The notes under the pieces are model-generated. The model had not been told where the DNA came from and did no database searches. It worked only from the letters and a program-made list of their open reading frames with translations. A program made the position numbers and the translations under genes. A DNA stretch of 64,000 bases from Nigrospora sphaerica. Taxonomy: Eukaryota; Ascomycota; Sordariomycetes; Amphisphaeriales; Apiosporaceae. Positions 53,275 to 63,336 of this stretch are shown here, in pieces. Position 1 is the stretch's first letter. Each line of letters opens with the position of its first letter. The stretch spans positions 496,001 to 560,000 of the forward strand of contig JAGVVL010000029.1 in NCBI GenBank assembly GCA_018287875.1, written 5' to 3'.

Positions 53275-53538
53275 CTAATCGGTAGAGGAGCTCTTAGTCA
53301 GTTGATGATATTTTTTTAGTAACTCTGCTTGCGTTTCAGGGTGTTGTTCATCGGTAATGATACACCCTTCAATGGGGCACAGCTCTTGACATTGAGGGAT
53401 GTCAAAATGCCCAACACACTCTGTGCATCGAGCAGGATGAATGTCATAAATGACTTCTCCTTCACTAATGGCTTCATTAGGACAGGCAAACTCACATACA
53501 CCACAATTAATACAGGTATCTGTAATTTTTAAGGCCAT
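53275..53538 (-). CDS. yfhL: YfhL-type 2[4Fe-4S] ferredoxin
   Basis: 87 residues, intact. The first cluster motif is CINCGVCEFACPNEAI. The second is CTECVGHFDIPQCQELCPIEGCI, with the longer spacing typical of the Alvin/YfhL ferredoxins. The protein is a small soluble electron carrier. The stop of minE and its start abut, so it probably follows minD-minE in one transcript, an unusual pairing whose meaning is unclear. Confidence 0.93.
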   Translation of the reverse strand: MALKITDTCINCGVCEFACPNEAISEGEVIYDIHPARCTECVGHFDIPQCQELCPIEGCIITDEQHPETQAELLKKYHQLTKSSSTD

Positions 53539-53811
53539 TTAACTTTTTTGCTTATTCGGTTGGTCAGGTACGGTAGCGGCTACAATAGAGTAACCGTCTC
53601 CATTGCTGAATTCTATATTCACGTCTTCTGGGTTAATATGAGGATAATAGCGTGACAAGGTATTCATTAACTCTTTACTTAAAGCGGTAACATCAATCTT
53701 ATGGTTATCAGTATTCGATAACTTAAGTTCTAGTAAGCGTCTTTTGGCTTGTGCTGCGCTATTTTGATGGCCAGTGGTTGGTTTTTTAGGAAAAAGATAA
53801 TCAAACATCAT
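53539..53811 (-). CDS. minE: Cell division topological specificity factor MinE
   Basis: 90 residues. The opening MMFDYLFPKK resembles the MinE membrane-targeting helix. AAQAKRRLLELKL is in place of the MinD-contact helix, and the C-terminal fold reads ALSKELMNTLSRYYPHINPEDVNIEFSNG. It stimulates MinD ATPase to drive pole-to-pole oscillation. Sequence similarity alone is moderate; its position 14 bases after minD makes the call good. Confidence 0.83.
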   Translation of the reverse strand: MMFDYLFPKKPTTGHQNSAAQAKRRLLELKLSNTDNHKIDVTALSKELMNTLSRYYPHINPEDVNIEFSNGDGYSIVAATVPDQPNKQKS

Positions 53812-53825
53812 AAGATATAATTGGG

Positions 53826-54660
53826 TTAGTTACCCCGTAGCCAATTAAAAAGCCCTTCTTTTCAGGGATCAGAAAACGAATTGGAACCGCTTCGCCTAGC
53901 AAACGTTTAACTGCATCTTCGTAAGCCAATTTAATTATTTCGCTAGACTTATCAGTCATTTTTTCTTTTTCTAATAATGTAATAGGTACTCCCGTATTAG
54001 AGGCAGTAATGACTGCAGGAGACTCTGGGATCACCCCTAAGAGAGGAATGCGTAATAGATCTAACACATCGTCCACACTTAACATATCTCCCTGTTGTAC
54101 TCTTTCAAAATTATATCGAGTTAATAATAAATGCGTGCTGATAGGCGGTGCATTATGTTCAGCGCGCTGAGACTTACTGGTTAATACCCCTAACATCCGA
54201 TCTGAATCTCGAACCGAAGACACTTCAGGGTTAGCGACTACAATAGCGATATCTGCAAAGTACATCGCAAGGTTAGCGCCCCTTTCTAAGCCCGCTGGAG
54301 AATCACAGATGATATATTCAAAATCTTTTTTAGTGCATGAATTACTTTTTCAACGCCTGTCTGCGTCAGGGCATCTTTGTCGCTCGTTTGAGAGGCAGGC
54401 AGTATATAAAGGTTATCTAACCGTTTATCTCGAATAAGGGCTTGTCCGAGCTTGGCTTCTCCACGAATGACATTAATAAAATCATAGATGACCCGCCTTT
54501 CACATCCCATCACTAAGTCTAAATTACGTAACCCAATATCAAAGTCGATAACGACGGTCTTATGTCCTTGTAAAGCAAGACCTGCGCCAATAGCCGCACT
54601 AGAAGTGGTTTTTCCTACTCCTCCTTTTCCTGACGTCACAACAATGACTTTAGAAGACAT
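53826..54660 (-). CDS. minD: Septum site-determining ATPase MinD (two frameshifts)
   Basis: About 278 residues from the ATG at 54660 (MSSKVIVVTSGKGGVGKTTSSAA, matching the family start); the frame is open further upstream. The deviant Walker A GKGGVGKTT, DFDIGLRNLDL and PEVSSVRDSDR are present. One base is missing near 54280 and another in the T5 run near 53845. The second makes the C-terminus read EKKGFFNWLRG, an amphipathic membrane-targeting helix like E. coli's, and puts the stop at 53826 instead of beyond 53811. minC is not adjacent; recO lies divergently upstream. Confidence 0.92.
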
Positions 54661-54759
54661 GACACGATTGGTAGACACAATAGAAGACTCTCTCTTTTGA
54701 AAAAACTGTATACTATATGAGTATAAATCTTTTTTAAAGAGGATAATATACTGATTTCT

Positions 54760-55506
54760 ATGTCTGCTATTCAAAAGGTCAGCCTACAACCCGCTTATAT
54801 ATTGAGCGCTAAACCCTTTAGAGAGACAAGCTTATTATTGCAAGTGTTTTCCAGAGACTACGGTCGGGTTAGTTTAATTGCTAAAGGAGGGCGCAGCTTA
54901 CATAGCGGAGGATCTAATAAAAAAGGAAAAGCCGGCCTCGCTTTCAAGGATTATTGCAGCCTTTTGTGCCCTTATTAATGTCATGGCAGGGAAGAACTGA
55001 CTTATTTAACTTAGTGCAAGTAGAGGTAGATGGTCTATCTTGTATGGTAGAAGGCAAGGCATTGTTAGGGGGTGGTACATGAATGAATTGTTACTTCGCA
55101 CGTTGCGAGATTGGGAAGCCTATTTGCCTTTGTTTGAAGCATATGATGAAGTCTTAAAAGCACTTAACCAGTCATTAGCCTCAAATCTTCGGCGTTTTGA
55201 AAAAGCCTACTGACCGCATTGGGTGTTATGCCTTCTTTTCAACAGGAAACAAATACCGGGTTATTGATTGATCCAAAAAAGTGGTATACCTTTTCTGCTG
55301 AGTACGGTATTACTGCCTCTCCTCTAGAGGAAGCGCAAGGAACGAGTCATTTTTCAGGCGGGCTTCTGTTAGCGATAGAACGCAATCAATGGGCAGTACC
55401 AGACTATACTATGCCGATGAAACGATTATTTCGGCTGATGCTAGATCATGTATTAGGCGGTCAAGTGCTACGCACTAGAGAGTTACTTTATAGTAGTCTT
55501 AAATAA
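54760..55506 (+). CDS. recO: DNA repair protein RecO (three frameshifts)
   Basis: About 249 residues. RecO anneals single strands and helps load RecA on SSB-coated DNA. The OB-fold opens LQPAYILSAKPFRETSLLLQVFSRDYGRVSLIAKG. YMNELLLRTLRDWEAYLPLFEAYDEVL marks the helical domain, and FSGGLLLAIERNQW lies near the end. Breaks are at a T3 run near 54946, the G5 run near 55069 and an A5 run near 55202. The downstream gap holds the groE promoter. It is divergent from minD. Confidence 0.85.
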
Positions 55507-55518
55507 ATCACTGCTTTA

Positions 55519-55547
55519 CTTGAATTGTGAAATACATATCCCCATAT
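55519..55547 (+). promoter_or_regulatory. Sigma-32 (heat-shock) type promoter of groESL
   Basis: CTTGAAT at 55519-55525 and CCCCATAT at 55540-55547 are separated by 14 bases. They match the RpoH consensus (CTTGAA, 13-15 bases, CCCCATNT) closely and lie about 135 bases upstream of groES. Confidence 0.85.
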
Positions 55548-55681
55548 TCAAAAAGGATAGGAAAAAGTAACGAGAGTAAAGTAAATATACGCTTACTGTT
55601 TCAACTTTTTTAAAAAGTAATTAATTTGAAAAGTAATTAACTAGGTAATTATGAGATTTACATCATTGGGAGGAATATAAG

Positions 55682-55978
55682 ATGAGTTCGCATGACTGTG
55701 GGTTAAAGCCTTTATGGGATCAAGTGGTATTGGAACTAACACCCCAACAAGAACAGAAAAGAGGAGAATTATATATACCAGAGAGCTCAAGCGATAATAA
55801 GCCAATGCAAGGCGTGATTGTAGCAATCGGTCCAGGCAAGGAAGATGCTGATATGAGCGTGTTAAGTCTCGGTGCTACGGTTTTATTTAAGCAATATTCA
55901 GGTAGTGAATTTGAGCGAGAAGGAAAGAAATATTTAGTGCTTCGTGCAAGCGATATTATGTGTGAAGTGACTGCATAA
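55682..55978 (+). CDS. groES: Co-chaperonin GroES
   Basis: 98 residues, intact, with GGAGG upstream. It caps the GroEL ring during folding. The start LKPLWDQVVLELTPQQEQKRG departs from the usual LRPLHDRVIVKR. The mobile loop reads RGELYIPESSSDNKPMQG where most bacteria have GGIVIP or similar. VIVAIGPG, GATVLFKQYSG and the closing VLRASDIMCEV are family features. It is 59 bases upstream of groEL. Confidence 0.93.
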   Translation: MSSHDCGLKPLWDQVVLELTPQQEQKRGELYIPESSSDNKPMQGVIVAIGPGKEDADMSVLSLGATVLFKQYSGSEFEREGKKYLVLRASDIMCEVTA

Positions 55979-56037
55979 TGGCACAACATACCAAAGAGTT
56001 ATTTTTTATAAAGTATTTATTAGAGGGTTTATAAGCT

Positions 56038-57692
56038 ATGTCCGTAAAACAGATTAGTCAAGGATCAAAAGTTATCGAGGCTATTATATCTGCTATACAT
56101 ACTGTTAATTCAGCCGTAAGCAGCACAATGGGGCCTGAGGGAGGCTGTGTGGCCATCGAATCCAGCTATGGTTCACCTAAGGTGACGAAAGATGGGGTTA
56201 CTGTCGCAGAAGGTATTAAATTAGAATCTCCTGTAGAAAATATGGCTGCTCAGTTGATTATTGAAGGAGCTAAAAAGGCTGTTAGTGCCGCAGGAGATGG
56301 AACCACCACTGCAGTTGTCTTAACTGCTGCTTTTGCCCGTAAAGGCATTCAACGGGTGGTGGCTGGACTAGATTCTCGAGGATTATCTCGTGGGATGCGT
56401 ATCGCAGGGGATAAACTTGTGACTGTACTAAAAGAATTGTCCAAACCTTGTACGGATGCCACAGCGATTGAACAAGTAGGTACCATCTCTGCAAATGGCG
56501 ATGTAGCCGTTGGAAAAATGATTGCGTCTGCTGTGGATCAAGTTGGTAAAGATGGCGTCATTATGGTGCAAGAAGGTGATGGCATTGAAGATGTATTAGA
56601 AATTCAGCAAGGAATGCAATATAGTGATCGCGGTTACTTGTCTAGACAGTTTGTCACCAATCAACAAGATAATACGGCAGAATTAGAAAACCCTTATATC
56701 TTGATTGTGGATAAGAAGATTTCGAGTAGTCGAGATATCTTCAATGTTTTTGAAAATGCAGTGAAACAAAACCGTTCCCTGTTTATTATCGCTGAAAGTG
56801 TAGAAGGGGATGCTTTACCACTGTTAGTCCTGAATCGCTTGCGAGGGGTAGCGAAGGTATGTGCGGTTAAAGCGCCTGGATTTGGCGATAACCGAAAAGC
56901 GATCTTAGAGGATATCGCGATCTTTACTAAAGGTACCGTTATTTCCGATGAGGTCGGATTAAATGCGGAAAATGCTCAACCTGAACATTTAGGAACTGCT
57001 AAAAAAGTGATCGTCACTAAAGATAGCTTTACCATTATTGATGGAGCAGGGGATCCAGAAGCGATTGAATCACATGTAGCGATGCTCAAAAAAGAACATA
57101 GTGAAGCCGATTCTTCTTATGAAAAAGAGAAGAAACAAGAACGACTCGCTAAGTTATCTGGTGGTATTGCCGTCATTAAAGTGGGTGCGCCAACTGAGAT
57201 CGAAATGAAAGAGAAAAAGATAGGCTAGAAGATGCATTAAATGCAACGCGTGCTGCTATTGAAGAAGGTATTGTGCCAGGAGGCGGTGTTGCTTTGATTC
57301 GTGCAGCGGAAGCCTTATCTGAGTTAAAAGGCAATAACGAAGATGAAGAGGCTGGAATTGCGATTGTAAGAGATAGCATCAAAGCGCCTCTGTATACCAT
57401 CATACAAAATACAGGACGAGAGCCAGCTATTATTGCGCATGAAATTATGCACAGTGAAAATGGTCGACACAATGTCAATTACGGTTATAACGCAGCGAAT
57501 GATACGTATGGCGATATGATTGAAATGGGTATTGTCGACCCTACTAAAGTAACACGTACTGCTTTGCAAACCGCTGTATCTGTCGCAGGCGTCTTATTGA
57601 ATGTTCAGTGCATGATTACTGAGCTTCCAAAAGAAGACTCCGCTCCAGCCGGTGGTGGAATGGGAGGCATGGGTGGTATGGATATGATGTAA
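56038..57692 (+). CDS. groEL: Chaperonin GroEL, divergent N-terminus (one frameshift)
   Basis: About 551 residues. The ATP site [10 protein letters not shown], the apical segments and the C-terminal [49 protein letters not shown] and GGM-repeat tail are clear. One A is missing from the A5 run near 57218, where the frame steps into [10 protein letters not shown]. The first ~60 residues differ from the usual: [26 protein letters not shown] stands where most have the AAKxVxF start, and [14 protein letters not shown] replaces TLGPKGRNVVLDK. The gene is under the sigma-32 promoter with groES. Confidence 0.93.
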
Positions 57693-57711
57693 TCCATTTG
57701 GATACGCCTTG

Positions 57712-57741
57712 AAAAAACCTCACTCGACGTGGGGTTTTTTT
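57712..57741 (+). terminator. Rho-independent terminator after groEL
   Basis: AAAACCTCAC pairs with GTGGGGTTTT (one wobble) around TCGAC, with flanking A and T runs, 20 bases after the groEL stop. Confidence 0.92.
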
Positions 57742-57798
57742 ATTTCAGTGGTATAATACTGTATGATTCTTATGCTTATTATCTAACTGAACTGTCTA

Positions 57799-60347
57799 AT
57801 GTCTGAACAGATTGCCCAAACCCTTACCAAAATTGAGCTACCTTCCGTATTAAAAAATCTTATTTAGAGTATGCTGTCCGTGTCATTAAGAGTCGGGCCT
57901 TACCAGATGCAAGAGATGGTTGTAAACCCGTCAATCGACGTATTTTGTACTCGATGTTAAAGATAGGGAATGACTGGAATAAAGCCCCTAAAAAATCTGC
58001 TCGTATTATTGGAGATGTATTAGCAAACTATCATCCACACGGGGATTCTAGTGTTTATGATGCAATGGTACGTATGGCACAACATTTTGCAATGCGCTAC
58101 CGGTTGATTTCTGGACAAGGTAACTTCGGTTCGATTGATGGGGATGAAGCAGCGCATTATCGATACACTGAAGTGAGGCTTTCTCAGCTCGCTCATTTTA
58201 TGTTGAGTGATATCGAGAAAGAGACAGTAGATTTTTCGCCAACCTATGATAACAGCAAACAAGAACCTCGTGTTTTGCCGACTCGTATTCCTAATCTTTT
58301 AGTTAACGGAGCGACTGGTATTGCAGTGGGTATGGCGACTAACATACCGCCTCATAACCTAAAAGAAGTGATTGCAGCCTGTATTGCCCTTTCAAACAAT
58401 CCAGATCTTACGGTTGAAGAATTAGTCGAATACTTGCCAGGCCCTGATTTTCCTACCGCTGCGACTATTTATGGTCGACAAGGAATTATTGAAGCGTACC
58501 GTACTGGTCGCGGTCGTATCACGATGAGGGCAGTAACGCATATTGAAAAAGATGAGAAATCTGGAAAACAGAAAATCATTGTAACCGAGCTGCCCTATCA
58601 AGTGAATAAAGCACGGTTAGTTGAAAGAATAGCCGAGCTTGTTCGTGAGAAACGTGTGGAAGGTATTACTGCTTTACGCGATGAAACTGATAAAGATGGT
58701 ATGCGTATTGTCGTTGAAATTCGTCGTGGAGATTTTGCAGAAGTTATTTTAAATAAACTGTTTAGTTACACCGCATTACAAACTCACTTTCATGTCAATA
58801 TGGTGGTTTTAAAAGACGAGCAACCGGTTATTTGTAATTTAAAACAGCTGATCGAAATCTTTTTAACGCATCGAAGAGAAGTCGTTACCCGCCGCACTTT
58901 ATTTGATTTGCATAAAGCAAGAGAAAGAGCGCATCTATTAGAAGGCTTAGCGGTCGCTTTAGCAAACATTGAAGAAGTGATTGAAGTAATTAAAGCGGCA
59001 CCTGATGCCAGTACCGCTAAAGCGGAATTAATCAAACGAGCTTTTCAATTGTTAGGCGTTGCTGATCTATTAAGATTAGCGGAAAGTTATGATCAAGAAT
59101 TAGCAGCGCATCGATCACAAGCTCTGCAAAATACCTATCAATTATCTGATAAACAAGCACAAGCCATTTTAGATTTACGCTTACACCGCTTAACTGGTTT
59201 AGAGCAAGACAAACTATTAAAAGACTATCAATCTCATTTAGATCAAATTAAAGAGTTATGTAGCATTTTAAATGAGCCTGATCGCTTTCAAGCACTGTTG
59301 CAAGGAGAGCTTACGGATATTCAAACCCAATTTGGTGATGAAAGACGAACCCAGATTATAGAGGCTGCGCTTGATTTTCAAGAGGAAGATTTGATTCCTA
59401 AAGAGGAGCGGGTGATGACCGTTTCTCATGATGGTTATACCAAAACTCAAAGTTTATCTAGTTATCAAGCGCAGCGACGGGGTGGTAAAGGAAAAATAGC
59501 AAGTGATATGAAAGAGGAGGACTTTATTGAGCAGCTGGTTGTAGCCAATAGTCATGATACTTTACTCTGTTTTTCAAGTTTAGGCAGAGCCTATTGGATT
59601 AAAATGTATCAACTCCCTCAAGGGGCGCGAACGGCTAGAGGTCGTCCGCTTATTAATTTGTTGCCTTTGCGTGAAGGAGAAAAGATTCATGCATTCTTAC
59701 CTGTCACTGAGTATAAAGAAGGATACTTTATTTTTATGACGACAGCTCAAGGAGTAGTTAAGAAAACACCACTCACTGACTTTTCTAGACCTCGTAAAGA
59801 TGGCATTAATGCTATTGATCTGGATGATAGTGATTATTTGATTGGAGTGGCCTTAACCGATGGACAGCAAGAAGCCTTGCTATTTACAGATGCTGGAAAA
59901 GTCATTCGATTTAATGAAAGCAATGTGCGTGCCGTCAGTCGTACCGCGAGGGGAGTACGAGGGATTAAATTACTAGAAGGTCAACAAGTCATTAGCTTAA
60001 TTATAGCGAAAACGGCTTGTGAAGTGTTAACCGTCACAGAGAATGGGTATGGCAAAAGAACACCCATTGCAGAGTACCGATTAACAGGGCGGGGTGGACA
60101 AGGGATTGTTGCGATTAAAACCAGTGATCGGAACGGAAAAATAGTAGCGGCATTACAGACGACTGAACAGGATGAAGTGATGTTAATTACGAATCGAGCG
60201 AATTTAGTACGCACGAGCGTTAAAGGCATACGACGAACCGGTCGAGTCTCCCAAGGGGTTCGATTGATTCGTTTAGATAACAATGAACAATTAGTTGCTA
60301 TGCAACGTATTGTCGAAGAGGACGAAAAAATTGGAGAAGCCGAATAA
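57799..60347 (+). CDS. gyrA: DNA gyrase subunit A (one frameshift)
   Basis: About 849 residues from the ATG at 57799. Gyrase A cuts and rejoins DNA during negative supercoiling. The catalytic Tyr is in [11 protein letters not shown]. The quinolone-determining region reads [20 protein letters not shown], with Ser and Asp at the two positions usually changed in resistant strains. The GyrA-box QRRGGKG in the C-terminal DNA-wrapping domain distinguishes it from ParC. One A is missing from the A5 run near 57857, after which [15 protein letters not shown] sequence continues. Confidence 0.96.
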
Positions 60348-60370
60348 CAGAATCTATCAGTAATATGGTT

Positions 60371-61327
60371 TTACGTTTTTGATTCGGTAAAATACAAAAT
60401 ATTAGCTGGTTTTTCTCTAAGTGTTTCAATCAGTGTTTGCATGTCGCAAGGAAGCGGCGCTTCCCACTGGCAAATCCTTTGATTAGACGGATGAGATAGC
60501 CGTAACCGAAAGGCATGAAGGGCTTGTCTTTCAAAAGATACATAGCCTTTGGTATTACCTCGACCATACAATGGATCCCCTAAAATTCCATGTTGAATAT
60601 GGGCCATATGTACCCGTATTTGATGGGTTCGACCGGTTTCTAGCTTCACACTCAATAGGGTGTGATGACTAAATTGCTCAAGGGGATGGTAATGGGTAAT
60701 AGCAGGTTTTCCATTCGAGACAACTGCTTGTTTTTGTCTAAATGTGGCATGCCGACCAATAGGGCAGTCAATCGTCCCCCTTCTATTCAATACCCCATTG
60801 ACGACCGCTTGATAAATTCGTTCGATTTTTCGATTTGCTAGCTCTTTCACTAAATAGGTATAAGCGGCTAAGGTTTTAGGTATCACCAATAGTCCTGAGG
60901 TATCTTTATCTAAACGGTGGATAATTCCTGACCGGGGCAGCTCAGATAATGCAGGAAGATAGTGTAGTAATCCATTTGCGAGTGTTCCAGTAGTATGCCC
61001 TGCGCCTGGATGTGTCACTAAACCAGGCGGTTTATTAATCACTAATAAGCACTCATCTTCATGAATAATATTTAAGGCGATGCTTTCATCAGAAGACCAA
61101 TTCGCTTGAATAGAAGGTGGTGATAATTGAACGGTCAGTGTCTGACCGCTTATTACTTTTACGCTGCTTTTTTGGATTACTTGATCATTAATTTTTATAT
61201 TGCCTTGTCTAATTTGTTCTTGTAGATAAGAGCGAGAATAATCTTTAAATAAAGTGGCTAAAATTTTGTCAAGACGGTATCCGTTCCAATAGCTGGGAAT
61301 AACGGTGCAAAAAGAAGAGTTGTGCAT
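60371..61327 (-). CDS. rluD: 23S rRNA pseudouridine synthase RluD
   Basis: 318 residues, intact. An S4 domain at residues ~15-75 (YRLDKILATLFKDYSRSYLQEQIRQGNIKIN) precedes the RluA-type catalytic domain, whose Asp is in GIIHRLDKDTSGLLV. VTHPGAGHTTGTLANGLLHY and ETGRTHQIRVHMA are further signatures. It modifies helix 69 of 23S rRNA. It is divergent from bamD, the standard rluD/bamD arrangement in gammaproteobacteria. Confidence 0.93.
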   Translation of the reverse strand: MHNSSFCTVIPSYWNGYRLDKILATLFKDYSRSYLQEQIRQGNIKINDQVIQKSSVKVISGQTLTVQLSPPSIQANWSSDESIALNIIHEDECLLVINKPPGLVTHPGAGHTTGTLANGLLHYLPALSELPRSGIIHRLDKDTSGLLVIPKTLAAYTYLVKELANRKIERIYQAVVNGVLNRRGTIDCPIGRHATFRQKQAVVSNGKPAITHYHPLEQFSHHTLLSVKLETGRTHQIRVHMAHIQHGILGDPLYGRGNTKGYVSFERQALHAFRLRLSHPSNQRICQWEAPLPCDMQTLIETLREKPANILYFTESKT

Positions 61328-61397
61328 AAAGATATTGTATAATAGACTAACCAGTCTGAATGCCGGAAATTTGCTTCTGTTATAACATAATTTTTCA

Positions 61398-62288
61398 ATG
61401 CACTACTTTTTTCTATATTGTTCTGTATCAGTTTGTACGGTGGTAGCCATTATTGTAGTGGTAGTACCAAAACACATGTCCCTGCTATTGAAGAAAAAGA
61501 TAGTCTTTTGGACCGCTACTTAGTTTATGGAGAAGTGCCATCTTCTCCTCCTGCTTTTAGAGGTAACCTAGGAAAGTATTCTCAAGATGAATCTGACTAT
61601 AAGCGTATTCTTGAACTGGAAGAAAAAAACGTAAAAAAGAAGACATCGCAGGGCTATGGGAAGAACTGAAAGATAGTTCAAAAGAAGAGATATTAAAGCG
61701 TGCTCGCCAAGCTTTTCAAGAAGGCGATTACCCCCATGCGATTGAAGTATATAGAATACTAAATAGCATGCACCCTTTTAGTGAATATGCAGAAGCAGCG
61801 CACTTTGGCATCATCAAAAGCTATTTCAATAATAAAGATATGGAAAAGTTGGTGGTTCATGCCAACCAATTCATTCAACTCTACCCAACGAGTCAGTACG
61901 TAGAAGAAGTATTTAAATTGCGAGGGATGGCTTATGCGATTAACCCTAAAAATCTCTCAACAATGTTAAGAGTAGATTTCTCGGAATATAGGGATAAGGA
62001 TGAGCTAATGCTTGCCACTGCTTATCTGACTGATTATTTAGATCGTTTCCCTAATGGTATATATCGTACTGAGGTACAAGAAAAATTACATGACATTTCT
62101 GTATTGATTGCAAATCTCGAATACCATAATGCCAATTTCTATTTTAATAGAAAAGAATATGTAGCCGCTTATAATCGCGTTGTTGATTTGCTACATATCT
62201 ATTCAGATAAGCCAGACTTGATCAGTCCAAAAAAATAGAAAAGTTAAAAGCTCAACATAAGCAATTAAAACAGCAGTTACTCATCTAG
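61398..62288 (+). CDS. bamD: Outer-membrane assembly lipoprotein BamD (three frameshifts)
   Basis: About 297 residues. From the ATG at 61398, one T missing from the T6 run near 61412 gives a lipoprotein signal ending HYC-SGS, with the lipidated Cys near residue 20. After a charged N-terminal region the TPR repeats follow: LKRARQAFQEGDYPHAIEVYRIL, FSEYAEAAHFGIIKSYFNNKDM and HNANFYFNRKEYVAAYNRVVDLL. Further gaps lie in the A runs near 61633 and near 62218, and the last restores a Lys/Gln-rich end. It works with BamA (28.2 kb) in barrel assembly. Confidence 0.92.
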
Positions 62289-62296
62289 CTTAAGTT

Positions 62297-63336
62297 ATGC
62301 CAATTACCACTGAGACGCTCATACAGCGTATCACTGAAGGGAATATAGAGGCCTGTTACTTTTTAGTGGGTAATCAACCGGTTTTGTTGCAAGAAACCAA
62401 AAATATTATTTGGAAATATGTAAGTCAAAGGGGTTTATTCATACGCCATAGCTTCGAAATTCGTTCAAAAGCCAGTTGTGAAGCAATCAGAAATAAACCG
62501 ATGGCCCTCGATTTATTTGCGAGCGGCATTTTTATAGAATTACGTTGTGTAGAATCTCTATCGTCGGATACAGGGAATAACCTGTTTTCACTAGTGGAAT
62601 GGTTAAGTAATCATCCCATGTCACCGAAGCTTGTCATTAGTTGTCCTGACTCTCTTCAAAAACTAAAGACTGCTGCTTGGTTTAAAAAATCAGTTCAGTC
62701 AGCGAATTAGTGGCTCTTGAGCCGCCTTCTGTTTTTGCATGGTCTCAATGGATTGCTAGAAAACTACAGCCTTTTCGATTAAGTTTAACTAAAGAGGCGA
62801 TGGATTTGTTTGTGCAATGTACAGAGGGTAATATGCCTTTTGTTTTGCAGGTGATTAAGAAATTAGTCTTAATTTACCCTAATACGACGACTCCATTGGA
62901 TAAAGATAAAATTAGTTTAGTATTAGAAGATAAGGCTACTTTTAAGCTATACCATTTAACTGATGCTATTTTAGAAGGTAAGACGGCGCGTTGTATTCGG
63001 ATTATTCAATATTTAAAAGAGACTCAGGTTCCTGAAGCACTGATCTTAGGGTGTATCGTGAAGAACTTACGCATAATCGCAGATTTGCGAGAGGCATTGG
63101 ATCGGAAAAAGAACCCTGCTATCGTTTTTGAAAAACATAAAGTATGGAATAAACAACAGATTAGCTTTACCAATGCTATACCATCCTTTGAGAGTCGAAA
63201 TATTCCTACTTTATTTTGTTTAGCCCACAAGGCAGACCGAAGTATTAAAGGTCTTGAAAGTGGGCTAAAGTGGTTTTATTTACGACAGCTAACGACTGCT
63301 TTAGCAAGCCGTCAAGTTAACGAGTTACTATATTAA
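62297..63336 (+). CDS. holA: DNA polymerase III delta subunit (one frameshift)
   Basis: About 346 residues. HolA is the wrench of the clamp loader that opens the beta clamp. YFLVGNQPVLLQETKNII, MALDLFASGIFIELRCVE, and the later WIARKLQPFRLSLTKEAMDLFVQCTEGN and LILGCIVKNLRIIADL are typical. One A is missing from the A6 run near 62689, where the first frame ends QSAN. It follows bamD by eight bases and overlaps the end of leuS (opposite strand) by about 20 bases. Confidence 0.9.

Noticed and set aside
55641..55989. Minus-strand frames opposite groES
   Set aside because: Shadows of a well-supported gene.
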